Source: Chrysomallon squamiferum
Lineage: Eukaryota; Mollusca; Gastropoda; Neomphalida; Peltospiridae
Assembly: GCA_012295275.1 (NCBI GenBank)
Contig: CM022667.1
Span: 3,013,001-3,077,000 of the forward strand
Direction: 5' to 3'
Length of the DNA stretch: 64,000 nt
Below are positions 1 to 11,290 of the stretch, in pieces. The notes under the pieces were generated by a model, which did no database searches, was not told the DNA's origin, and saw only the letters and a program-made list of their open reading frames with translations. The first letter of the stretch is position 1. Each line of letters opens with the position of its first letter. The position numbers were made by a program, and so were the translations under genes.

Positions 1-2321
1 GTAGGAATCTTTCAGCTGCCTGCAGTAATTTCCGAACAGCAGCAAAGCCGTCTTCTCTAACCGGATCGCGTATTTCTTGTCTTCTGGTCTGGTGGAGAAT
101 CCCAGAGCCATCATCATGAGGAAAACTGTCCTCACGTACTCGAAGAACTGAGTTCGCGTCTCCAGCTCCACTTTAGACTTGTGCATAGCCAGACTGGCGG
201 TGAGTTCTGTCAGGACACGGGTGATGATTGGGAGATACACTGACGGGTCATCATGACGTGCTGCGTACATTATCAGAGCTTCTGCAGATTGGTTCTAGAA
301 TTTTATACGTTCATGTATAAATATACATTTTCATTAAATCACAATAGACACCTGTGTCTGTATGTATGTATCTATGTATGTATGTATACATGTACAGAGA
401 CAGGATTTAGATACAATTAAAAACATGTAGATATAGTATCCAATAAGATTAAAATTAATGAATAGAAGATAAATACCTTGACATAAAAATAGTACGTAGA
501 CAGATGGACAGACAATACAGAAAGAAACGAGACAGATGCATAATTAGTTGATGTATCAGATGTATGAATGAACAAAAAACAGATCTTCATATTTGTATAT
601 ATTATTACTGATAATCTATAAATTATCAATAATTATGGATATGTAAATCCACAGGTTGTTTTTTAATTAAGCATGTTGGACGTGTTAAAGGAGAAAAACT
701 AACCAGCCAAGAATATTTTTAAGGATACAAATGTAAACCATCAGTTGTACAACAGTTATACCTGGCATTTCGCTGCAACACCAGCCGATTTAGCTAACAA
801 GACAGCTTCCTTGGCGGCAACGTGAGCCTGGTAGAAGCGGTCGTCGTGCTGCAGACCCATCAGTTCGCGAATGTCCTGGTAGTCGCCGTTGGTGATTCTG
901 CAGAGGCATTTTGAAATAAGTTCCAAGGAGAGAATCATTCCTCTTGTGTCGCGTCCCGGCAAACAGCCGAACGATCTGATAGACTCCACGAGAGGACAGA
1001 TAGCATCCTTCCAACAGGCTGAGAGAAGAAAGAAAGGGAGAGAGAGAAAAAAATAAAATAATAATGATGACGATGATGATGATGACGAAGACGACGATGA
1101 TAATAATGATGATGTTGATGATGATAAATAATAATAATAATGATGATGATTATGATGATGATGACGACGATAATAATAATGATGATGATGATGATGATGT
1201 TGATAATAATAAAAATAATAATAATAATTTAGAGGTGATACTTGTATTTAGAGAAAAATAATTCTCTGTCTTTCATAAGTCTGATTTGATGCACTGTTAT
1301 AAACGTATTCTCTATTAGGTATTTTTGATTTATTATGATAATGCCGTATGTGTGTGAGCGCGCGTACGTATGTGTATTTCTATGCAAGAGTGCGTATAAA
1401 TGTGTGTATCTGTTTGTGTGTGTTTCAATGTATTACTATGGACGTGTGTGCATATTTAGATGAATGTATAAATGCATTATCTCTTTAAAAAAATAACTAT
1501 TAATGAGATATTTATAAGAATTGTTTGGGTGACACAGCAGGGGTTAAAGTGATGGAAACACGTACAGAGATGATAAAGTATTTGTCCAGTAAGTTGAACT
1601 GAGAGTCCTCGAATCTTGTAAAACTGATCATCTGTCTTGTATATCCACGTACAGCCTTCAACAACAGCAAACAAAATTAACACACTGACGTCATGGCATC
1701 AGAGATAATGAATTTGATATTTACAGAGAAAATTAAACAAAAATAAATAAATAATGAATTAATATAAAAGAAATCTTCAATTTCAGTGAAACACGTTGAA
1801 AATGTTTATATATATATATATATATATATATTAAATAATTACTAATTTTTAATATTAAAAAGTTAAAATTCAGAATTCAGTGAAAATGCTCTTCATATAT
1901 ATATACACGTGAGTGTACACACACACACACATACGTTTATTTATTTATGTGTTTATTTATTATTATTATTTATTATTATTATTACTATTATTTTTTTCAA
2001 GTTATAAGTTTTACCTTTATCTTTGCCGTTGTCGAGAATGTTGGTCAGATCTCTTATAGCATGATGGTACTCCCCCTTGTTTTTCAGGTATTGCGCCTTC
2101 CTGATTATGAGGAACGGTGGGATGGGAAGATTTGGTTGGTCGTCTTCGATGTACGTGATAATGTCAGCGACAAGCTTCAGGTTTCCATGGAAATCAGAGG
2201 GCTGGTCCAGTAGAAGTGTCATAGCAACCGCCATGTCGTACTTCTTGCTTTTCAGAGCGTACCCGATACATTTCTGTGTGCATGCCATTGTTATTGATCA
2301 TTATTGTTGATGTTGTTGTTA

Positions 2322-2376
<55 letters not shown>

Positions 2377-2664
2377 CATTATTATTATTAATCATGATTG
2401 TCTTAATGACTATGATTATTATTATTATTCGATTATTCATGTTGTTGTTTTTGTCCTATCACCACTGCTGCTACCATTACTGCTACTGCTACTACCACAG
2501 CTATTATCACTACTATATTACTAGTATACTATTCAACTACTACTACTACGTCTGCTACTGCTGTTGCTAACATTAACACTATCATCATTTTTACTACTAA
2601 AACTGTTGCAATTACTACTTATTATGATCGTGATAAAATAATTCTTCTTATTATTATCTTATCC

Positions 2665-2718
<54 letters not shown>

Positions 2719-3281
2719 TCACAAAGACAGTCAACATCTCACTTACTTTAAGAACCTGGGTGTTTGACAGTTTTTGAGGCATGTCGCAGACGGCATACCG
2801 GAAGTTGGAGTTCAGATTATCAGGGAGGAAAGGCCACTCTCGTTTGAGAGCGCAGCCGACATATTGTCTCACAGGTTTGGTCAGAATGTGGAAGAATGCG
2901 TCCAGGCACATGGCAGGATTATTGTAATATGTCTCTGCTGGTACTCCATAGATCCCAGAAAGAATCTCTGTAGAATAATAATAAATGAGTTGTTTTAATA
3001 AAACAGTCATTAGATGTTGAAGATACCTCAGAAAAATACAGAAGCCATAAGACAATAAACTGAAAATTTTAAAAGATTAGTTATTTAAATAATGCTGCTA
3101 CAACAACTACATCATCTAGAATGACTATTTCTACTACTACTAGTATTTATTAATATAAGTATTACTGCAAATACTCCTATTACTACTATACTAATAATAT
3201 TAATGACTATTCAGGAATATATCTGATAAATACTGAAAAACAAGTTTTTCTTTGACACCATTATTATTATTATTATTATTG

Positions 3282-3316
<35 letters not shown>

Positions 3317-3508
3317 GGTGGTGGTGGTGGTGGAGGTGGAAGTATTTGTATAACTGTGCCTATGATTTTATCATATATAGCTGTGATCTTTGAAAAACAT
3401 TAAAATATGACGTTAATGTCAATGGTAAGTCATTCTAAAAAAAAAATAAAATTATTTTACTTTTTATTGAATTTGTTTTTTTTTTTAATTATTTATTTTT
3501 ATTATATG

Positions 3509-3546
<38 letters not shown>

Positions 3547-5760
3547 TGTTTGTGTGTGTGAGTGTATGTGTACCTGGGTCATTGTCCGCTGTCCGTAGTT
3601 CCTCACACAACATTTCCAGTACGTCTCTCCCAGTAGTGTTCACGTCATCAGATACTTGTCTTTCTGCATTCACCTTAGTTCTGTATATTTATTTATATAT
3701 TAGTAAATAAATATTTAGTTAATATCTCATTTCATTTTTGACAGTTATTAGGTGTATGTGTGTTTGTATATATGAATATATGTATTTATGTATGCGTGTG
3801 TTTGTGTATGTATTCATATGTGTATTTATGTACACAGGCATGTATGTATGTATATGTCTATATATGTATGTATCTGTCTGTATATAGATGCATGTGTGTA
3901 TGTATGCATACATGTATTAATGTAAGTATGATTTATTATTATTTTTATTGATTGATAGATTGATTCATTCATTTGGTTGTTTATATTTTGTTATCAAACG
4001 TTATTATTAACAAAGGTTTGATGCACACAATTTTTTTTGTTATATCATCACCATGGGATCTCTTTAACATGAAATCTAAATACTTGAGATTGAATGTAAT
4101 TCAGTTTCACGTACGTTAAGTGCGCGGTATCCAGACTGCGTGCATTGAGCAGTTTCACGTACATGCCACTTAATTCTGGAGTCGTGTTCGTGGTCGCTTT
4201 ACTGAGGGTCTCGTAAGCCCGGACCTTGTCTAATCTGAGCTTGCTGAAAGACTGGAATTCCTCTTGAAAAGAGCGCAGGTACTGAAACGTCCCCTGTCGT
4301 TCTAGGTCGGGTTTTGTGCTGTCTCGTTCGTTTTTCATCATCGCATTGTAAATATCCAGCTGACGGCTGACAAACATTCCCATGATGCAGCTCGTTTCCG
4401 GAATAAAAGTGTTTGAGAATGATGATGAGACGGTTTCATAGAAGTAAATGTATCTGTCTGTGGTCGTTTTAGTTATTTCTGTGTACAAAAAACGTCAAAA
4501 ATAGATAAGAAAAATAAAAAGCTCGATATATATATTTCGTTATGAACATTAAATTTAGTTGTGAACAATGTCGCAATAAAACTCTGTACTATTAATTATT
4601 AAACCATATTATTCTCAAATACTATGTATACCATAGACATACATATACAAGAACATATAGAGATAGACATCCCCAAACAGAATAGAAAACAATAGTTTAA
4701 GTTCTGACATTATCATGACGTTTTAGTGCCTGTATTTTCATTTCAGTTTTATCAAATTCAGGAATTTAATAAACTTAACAGTTAAATTACATCATAATTG
4801 CAGCGAATCACACGATAAGAACCATATTACATTATAAATTATATCTCAGTTTCATCGTATTTTGAAAGACCGATGTAGAAATTCAAGTATTCGTGAATTT
4901 TTGGATTCCTGAATAATATTACTGTAATAATTATTAATATGATCGTCTTTGTTTTTTTTGTTATTGTGTTTGTTTGTTTCTGTTGTTGTTGTTTTTGTTT
5001 TTTTATTGTAGAAGTAGTTGCTGCTGCTCTTGTTGATGTCGTTGTTATTCGTTTGTAGTCATTAAAATAACATGTGACATCAAGAATGTACTGTAAGTAA
5101 TAACCATATATATATATATATATATATAAAAGTCTCTCCAATAACGTAAGTGATTTTCAAATTCAGAATTATATAAAAATGTCTGTCCTTGTTTATCTGA
5201 CATACAAATATACTTAAAATAAATCGAAATACGTTTAATGTCTTGTATATTCAAGAAAAGCTGCGACATGAAAAAAATAAAGTCGCATGATACAAACACT
5301 TATAAATAAATAAATGTAACATGGTGATTTCTAGGTTTTCCAGTGGGTTCTAAATTAACATGGTTTGTTAAACAGAATTTATATATGACTTTTTTTAAAA
5401 TCTCAGTTTTCGATAATATTTATTGCAACATTTCTTGAAAACATGTAAGTCCGTGCATGTCATATGCAAATCTACAAAGGAAGCCGTCATCAACGTTTTA
5501 GGATGATTAGATCTGCTGACCACCATGACGTCACACCCCGGCTCCGACCCTGCCGCGTGATTGATTCTAATTTTTTGCTATTACAATTCAATATCTCTTC
5601 TTTTGCATTTCCTCTAAGATTAACGTCACTTCCGTCTTGTGACAGCGATTTCGTTAATACATCCGCCGAACTGACTTCTGGGATTAACTGAGAAACGATA
5701 TTCGACTGAGTGACAACAGGAAGATATTTGTAAAATTAAGTTTGAATAAAATTAGATTTT

Positions 5761-5834
<74 letters not shown>

Positions 5835-5948
5835 CATCATCATCATCTTCTTCTTCTTCTTCTTTTTCTTTGTTTTTATTGTTGAATTTTTTAGATCCTG
5901 ATACGCGAGTTTTGATTAGTTATTATTTATTCGTGGACCTTACTTAAA

Positions 5949-5985
<37 letters not shown>

Positions 5986-6539
5986 TTTGTCTGCCTGTCT
6001 GTGGTAATTATTACATCATGTATTTAAACATATTTATATTCTAAAATCTATTTCACGTTTCTTCTTACTTGTGTTTGTCATAATTCCTTTCCTCAAAATC
6101 TCTTTTACTTTTCTCTTTCTCTTTTCTTTTTGGTTTGTTCCTGTCATTTTTATTTAATCTACTAAATATTAAGTAAAAAAAATTAATAGTAATTTCATAA
6201 AACACTTACCTTCAGAAAATTCAACAACTCAACATACGTTCGACCATTTAAAACCAATGGCCATGATGTAAACTACAACAAGAACTTTCTAAAACACGAA
6301 ATAACTCACGGGGCGAATTTAAAACTTTAAAATAAAAAAATCTTTCTAACCCAGTGAATGGTCAGCTACTTTATAGAGTGTACGTGATTTCAACAGACAT
6401 TTCGACATTTAAGCAGATTTACGAATTTCCACCACGATTTAAATCAAGTAAGCAGGAAGATGGCACACAGTTCACTTACGAAATGTTCAACCCTCCGACA
6501 GCGCACACTGCGTCGACGACGTAAAGACGTTGTCGACAT
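1..6539 (-). CDS. ALPK1: ALPK1-like alpha-protein kinase, N-terminal sensor region (3' part outside window)
   Basis: Partial gene; exons in transcript order are 6480-6539, 6210-6272, 5537-5705, 4115-4478, 3574-3680, 2747-2967, 2015-2273, 1566-1655, 762-1018 and <1-294. Phases agree across every junction and give about 628 codons running off the left edge. From about residue 255 the protein follows the helical N-terminal domain of animal ALPK1: a WPF-(V/L)-P motif near residue 300, an IRxA motif near 386 and an LPxxDxxG motif near 467, in the family order. In human ALPK1 this domain binds bacterial ADP-heptose and activates the C-terminal alpha-kinase, leading to TIFA/NF-kB signalling. The kinase domain should lie left of base 1. 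About 250 residues precede the human-like region and match nothing I recognise. The start codon and the 5537 donor (GTGTGA) are the weakest parts. Homology of the eight downstream exons is well supported; ligand specificity is inferred. Confidence 0.8.
1061..1242. repeat. (GAT/GAC/AAT)n trinucleotide microsatellite
   Basis: Imperfect triplet repeat in an ALPK1-like intron. It creates a spurious Asp/Asn-rich open frame on the plus strand. Confidence 0.95.
2318..2392. repeat. (ATT)n microsatellite
   Basis: Long ATT run just upstream of the 2015-2273 exon of the ALPK1-like gene, in the intron. A second run lies at about 2663-2718, directly beside the donor of the 2747-2967 exon. Confidence 0.95.
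3260..3342. repeat. Compound (ATT)n-(AGT)n-(GGT)n microsatellite
   Basis: Three successive triplet runs that each differ by one base from the next, as if one repeat arose by spreading point changes from its neighbour. A (GT)n run follows at about 3509-3540. Confidence 0.9.
5763..5835. repeat. Self-complementary (AAT)n-(ATT)n tract
   Basis: About twelve AAT units run directly into about twelve ATT units, so the tract is a near-perfect inverted repeat able to form a long hairpin. It is in the ALPK1-like intron between the exons ending at 5705 and starting at 6210. A (GT)n run follows at about 5949-5982. Confidence 0.9.
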
Positions 6540-6555
6540 CCTCAAGACGACTGTT
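6480..6555 (-). other. Probable first coding exon of the ALPK1-like gene
   Basis: The stretch reads from an ATG at 6537-6539 for 20 codons to a strong GTAAGTG donor at 6479, in phase 0 with the exon at 6210-6272. A TAG after a T-run at 6556-6558 could be a splice acceptor, so this may be an internal exon or may carry 5' UTR. The encoded start is very Arg-rich. In another frame the same bases read a more ordinary peptide, but that frame meets a stop before the donor. Confidence 0.4.
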
Positions 6556-7470
6556 CTAAAAAAAGAGACGTGATGTCTAATTCTGGAGAAGATAGGAAGG
6601 CTGAAGTTTGTTTAATTAACCGCAATACATGGCTAAATCAGCGGATGGTAGATATTATATATATGTAATGTCATAATTAATATAAACGTTTTTATATACA
6701 TCCTTTTTAAGTAATACGCTAATTACATATATTTAAAAAAAAAAAAAAAAAAAAAAAAATTAAATTCAAAATACCATTTTTTTTTGAATAAAATTTTTAC
6801 ATACAATGTATAAAATTTTATACATAAAAACATAATCAAAATAAATATAAATATGTGTCATTCACGGAAAATACACTTTTTAAATTAATCATGTGTATCA
6901 TGTCATATATCAGGGCTGGATAAACCATTAAGCAAAATTATCTCATTGTAGATGTTAATATGTTTATTTAAAACCCCAATGTTAAATTTTATACTGGAGT
7001 GATCATATTTTTTCTTCGTACTTATTTATTAGCATATTCTCTAAATAAATAAAATAATAATAACAATTATAATTAAATTAAAAAAAAAAAAATTAACAAG
7101 CTTCAATTATATGTCTGTTTTTTAATCATAGTAATAATAACAATAACAATAATAATAAGAAGAAGAACGATTATGATGATGATGACAGTAATAATATAAC
7201 AAACATTCTCATGAGATATTTAAAAATTAATATATTACACGTATCTAAAAATATTATAATTATTATGAAGTCGTAAACTATGTTTTCACAAAAACTGTTT
7301 TATTCGCCAGTGATGTAAAAAACAGACAGCTAGTAGATGGCTGCTGATAAGTCGCGAGGAGAACAAACGACAACCAAACATTTCCCGCCTTTTTTTAAAT
7401 TGTCCTATGTTCATTATTTGAGATGAGTGATGTTTCGACAGACTTGAGTTTCTTCTGAAAAAATTAAAAA

Positions 7471-7501
<31 letters not shown>

Positions 7502-7764
7502 CAGCAACAACAACAATAAATAAATAAAAAAATAAAAAAAAAAGAACAATAATAATAATAATAAGAAGAATAAGAATAAGAAGAATTTGGAGAGAATGCA
7601 AAAGTCATAAATTATCTAAAACGATCACGTTTGTGTGTGTGTGTGTGTGTGTGCCCAAAATCTATATCATGAAATCGCACAGTAACAAAGTAAATTTTAA
7701 ATATAGGGATTATATCATTATCACACGCTCGACATTAACCTGAATTTAAATAAATAAATAATTA

Positions 7765-7803
<39 letters not shown>

Positions 7804-7898
7804 TATTATTATTAGTAGTAGTAGTAGTATTTAAAAAGAAAATAAAAAAGAAGAGGATGAAAAAGAAATGAGAACGAGTCTGAAAGGTTAATTTTAGA
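6556..7898. other. Intergenic stretch between the ALPK1-like and ShKT genes
   Basis: AT-rich DNA with a 25-base A run near 6735, AAT-rich runs and a (GT)n run at about 7629-7652. The part nearest 6556 should hold the ALPK1-like promoter, and the part nearest 7898 the 3' UTR of the ShKT gene. An (AAT)n-(ATT)n-(AGT)n tract lies at about 7768-7828. I see no further exon. Confidence 0.6.
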
Positions 7899-8372
7899 CT
7901 AACTGCGACAAAGGTCACAAATCTTGCGACAGTTTATGAACATCCAATAAGGACTCTTCTTACAAAGGCCGAAGGTACGCCTAAACCTACAGTCCGGAAA
8001 CATGTTAACGCAGTCCACTAAAAAGACAAAAACCAAGAAAATAAATAAATTAATTAATAAATAAACCGAAACAAACAAACAAACAAACAAACAAACAAAA
8101 ATAATAATAATAAAATAAAAAATAACACGAAATGGTATATTTTATTAATAATAATCGAAGGAAAACGATATATAAAAGAAAACAATATAGCAAAACAAAA
8201 AGAGGTTAAAAGAATGGTAATAAAAATGTGAAGACAAAAATATGGGAAAACAGCTTTGTTGTCAAGCCAGATTAAAACAGCAGTGGTTATTTCCCTCTCT
8301 GTCTCTCTTAGTATACATACACTGACACACACATTCATACGTGCAATATTTACATTACATACTTTCATAGTT

Positions 8373-8407
<35 letters not shown>

Positions 8408-8582
8408 AACATATATAGATAAACATACATACAGACAGACAGACAGTCAGACGTACCTACATTCATACATACATATATACGCAAGTACAGGCATATATAT
8501 AGAATGCGACATCATTTTAATTAATCTTTGTTATAAATTTAGATGACAATACTGCCAGAAAAAGGGTGTTCGAACAGACGCA

Positions 8583-8636
<54 letters not shown>

Positions 8637-10067
8637 AGTGGACTGTGTACATCGGCACCATTTCACTGTCCAGCTATCGTTAATCTATAACGTAAAAAAA
8701 CTCTGCCTAATCAGGCTTTGCATTTTAATTTTTATTATTATTTTTTTTTTTATATATATATTTATAAAGCATTCTTCTCTGTATTGTAATCCTACAGTTT
8801 ATGATAATGAAGTAATTGTCATTGTCTACTTCGGATTTTGGGGGGTAAATTCCAGAACAACAACAAAAAAAATTTAAGTAATAAGTTTTGTCAACATCGG
8901 GACACAATTTTGAAAGTATGATTACTTCTTAAAAAACAGTGGCTTTGCGTGGCATGAAAGGATCCCTGGCTATGGCAGTTAAAAATATGAAGACAGGCGG
9001 TATCGGATATTTTAAAACACAGTGACAATTACCGGCAGTTGTATGAAACCAACATTTCGGCAGAGAGAAAACAAGTAACGATCGACAAATTAAAAAAAAA
9101 TCTGAATTGATTGAGGATACACACAATGCTTAAAATGCTGCTACCGAATGCAGACTTTTGCGACCGATGTTAAACATGGAGGCTATGACAGAGCAGACTG
9201 CTTTGGAGAGAAATATAGAGGGGAAAAAAAGATGAAGAAGAAAATAAAAATCCAGAATACGCTGTCGTCAGCGACAGGCTATTGATCAATTGACACTCGA
9301 CAGACGTTAAATTGTAATATTCGTAAAAAGAAACACATTCCAATTTTATGTCATTTTAATCTTTAGGGTCACAAGTTAATCCAATTTTAAAAATATAAAA
9401 TCAGTCGAATCTTATTTTACATGATATAAGATCACTTACAATCACAGCTGTTGCAAGACACTTCGCAGCATTTCAGCATGTATTTGTGACGTGAGTAACA
9501 TTTTCCTTCATTCGCCCACATGGAACACCTCTCATTTTTGTCTGAACAATCATCTAAATAAATAAATAAATTTATTTATTTATTTAAAGACTATCGGACA
9601 CAGAAATGTCAGGGGTATTGAATGTAAGATTCGGTTGTTGAGAATGTAGTACATGTATGACGTAATTACGTTTATGATGTCATCTTAATTAACAGAATCG
9701 TAAAGAATTAATGGGTGGATAATTCGGATAATAAATAAATCAAATTAGAATGTAAAAATGTTAATTTAAAACTGTAGTGCTTATTTTAGAGAAAAGAAAC
9801 AAAAATAACAGAATAGAATAGAAGAAAAATTAAAAATACACTATTGGTTTGACTATAAAATATAGTCACTATACTTGTCATTTCAAACAGTTTCAGAACT
9901 AATCTAATAAAACAAGGCAGGACGAAAAAAAAAAGAAAAAAAAGAATTGATCAATTGACTCGAACTATCTATTAATACAAACATTAATATCTAGCAACCT
10001 TACATACGATGTCAAATGAAATCCACGTGAGAATAAGTAAAAATAAAACAGTTTTTTCTCTTCCCAT
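7899..10067 (-). CDS. Secreted two-domain ShKT peptide precursor
   Basis: Three exons, 10004-10067, 9440-9553 and 7899-8017, joined in phase 1 at both junctions, give about 98 codons. Exon 1 encodes a start, a short charged segment and a hydrophobic run ending before the splice: a signal peptide. Exons 2 and 3 each encode one ShKT (ShK-like) domain of about 37 residues with the family's cysteine spacing at the end (C-x3-C-x2-C). The first domain has seven Cys including a CC pair; the second has the standard six. ShKT domains occur in sea-anemone potassium-channel blockers, but also in many non-venom extracellular proteins, often next to enzymes. Here nothing but the signal and two domains is present. 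The last exon ends at TAG (7899-7901). One exon per domain in matching phase indicates growth by exon duplication. Function (venom, mucus, immune or structural) cannot be told from sequence. Confidence 0.85.
8371..8404. repeat. (AC)n microsatellite
   Basis: Dinucleotide run in the second intron of the ShKT gene. A related (AT)n-(GT)n run lies at about 8583-8634 in the same intron. Confidence 0.95.
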
Positions 10068-11006
10068 GTTTCGTTATCTGACGTAGTCCTTTGTTACTGT
10101 TAGAGAACGTTACGTAATTACCATGGTGATAAAAAGTCTTTAAGAGTATTAGGTCAATAATATATTATTCGTATATAATTATTATCATTAATTTATTTTA
10201 AATAAGTGTTAAAAATTAGCATTCGATGTCAATACCCGAATAATATTTTGTTTTTGCTGATGGCAAGATTGAAGATCTGACGTCATACTTTATTTCCTTG
10301 GAGACACAATGCAGATTTTTCTTACTTAAAAAACATTCATTGTCACAGGTAACTTTTATTTATTTATTTATTTATTTTTGAATATTCAGTTGTTTTAGAT
10401 ATTCTTTCTCTTCTTCTCGTTTCCAGTCATTTATTTTTGTTGTTGATTTCATAAAATAAAAATAGTTACTACTACTAATAATAATAACAATAAAAAAACA
10501 TAAAAAAAAGAAGAAAAAGAAATAATTCTTTCAAAATCTATTGATATTTTATTCCACACTCATGGTCAAGAAATCAGTCATTAATAATTTCTCACATTCT
10601 TCTCTAAATGATGGAATGAAGATTTTATCTAAACAAACACTATTCTGAATATAAATAACAATTTGGACTCACCTCAACAAACACATAGAACACATGTTAG
10701 TGTCAGTTTCTATTTTTAATACCACATATATACTGATTTATCTTTGATATACAGTCTATATTCAATAGTTTATCTCCAATGAAAATGGTAAATAGCAAAC
10801 TACTAGCACTGTAAAAATGGGAACTTTTGCCAGAGCAGACACAATTATGCAGATTTTTTTTTTTTTCACAGTTTGAGTCTTCTAGTTTCTTTTTAGTTTG
10901 ATTTCATTATTATTTTTTTATTATTAGTTTTATTCTTTTATTTATTTATTTTTTTAATTATTTTTTAAACTGATATCTGTAAAAGAAAACAACAACAACA
11001 ATAAAC
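10068..11006. other. Intergenic stretch, ShKT gene 5' side to NDUFAF6 3' side
   Basis: About 940 bases of AT-rich DNA with TTTA and T runs. It should hold the ShKT gene promoter near 10,068 and the NDUFAF6 3' UTR near 11,000. A TGACGTCA palindrome lies at 10278-10285. No exon seen. Confidence 0.55.
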
Positions 11007-11256
11007 CTAATATGTCTTTTTTATTTTCTGTACCCAGAGTTGATAGGCTAGCATTCCATTTTTTCTTAAAAGTTTTGGATGAAAGACATCAAAACCAACT
11101 TGTTCTAACTTCTTCAGATACCAGTCACATATAACCTAGAAAAAGAAAGAAAACATTTTTATTTTATTTTTTTTAATTTAATTTTAAACTTTCCTAATGC
11201 TGACTTTGAGAATTTTCCATTAAAAAAAAAAAAAAAAACAAAAAAAAAATAATAAT

Positions 11257-11290
<34 letters not shown>

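Noticed and set aside
1064-1261. Asp/Asn-rich plus-strand open frame
   Set aside because: It is a translation of the (GAT/AAT)n microsatellite.
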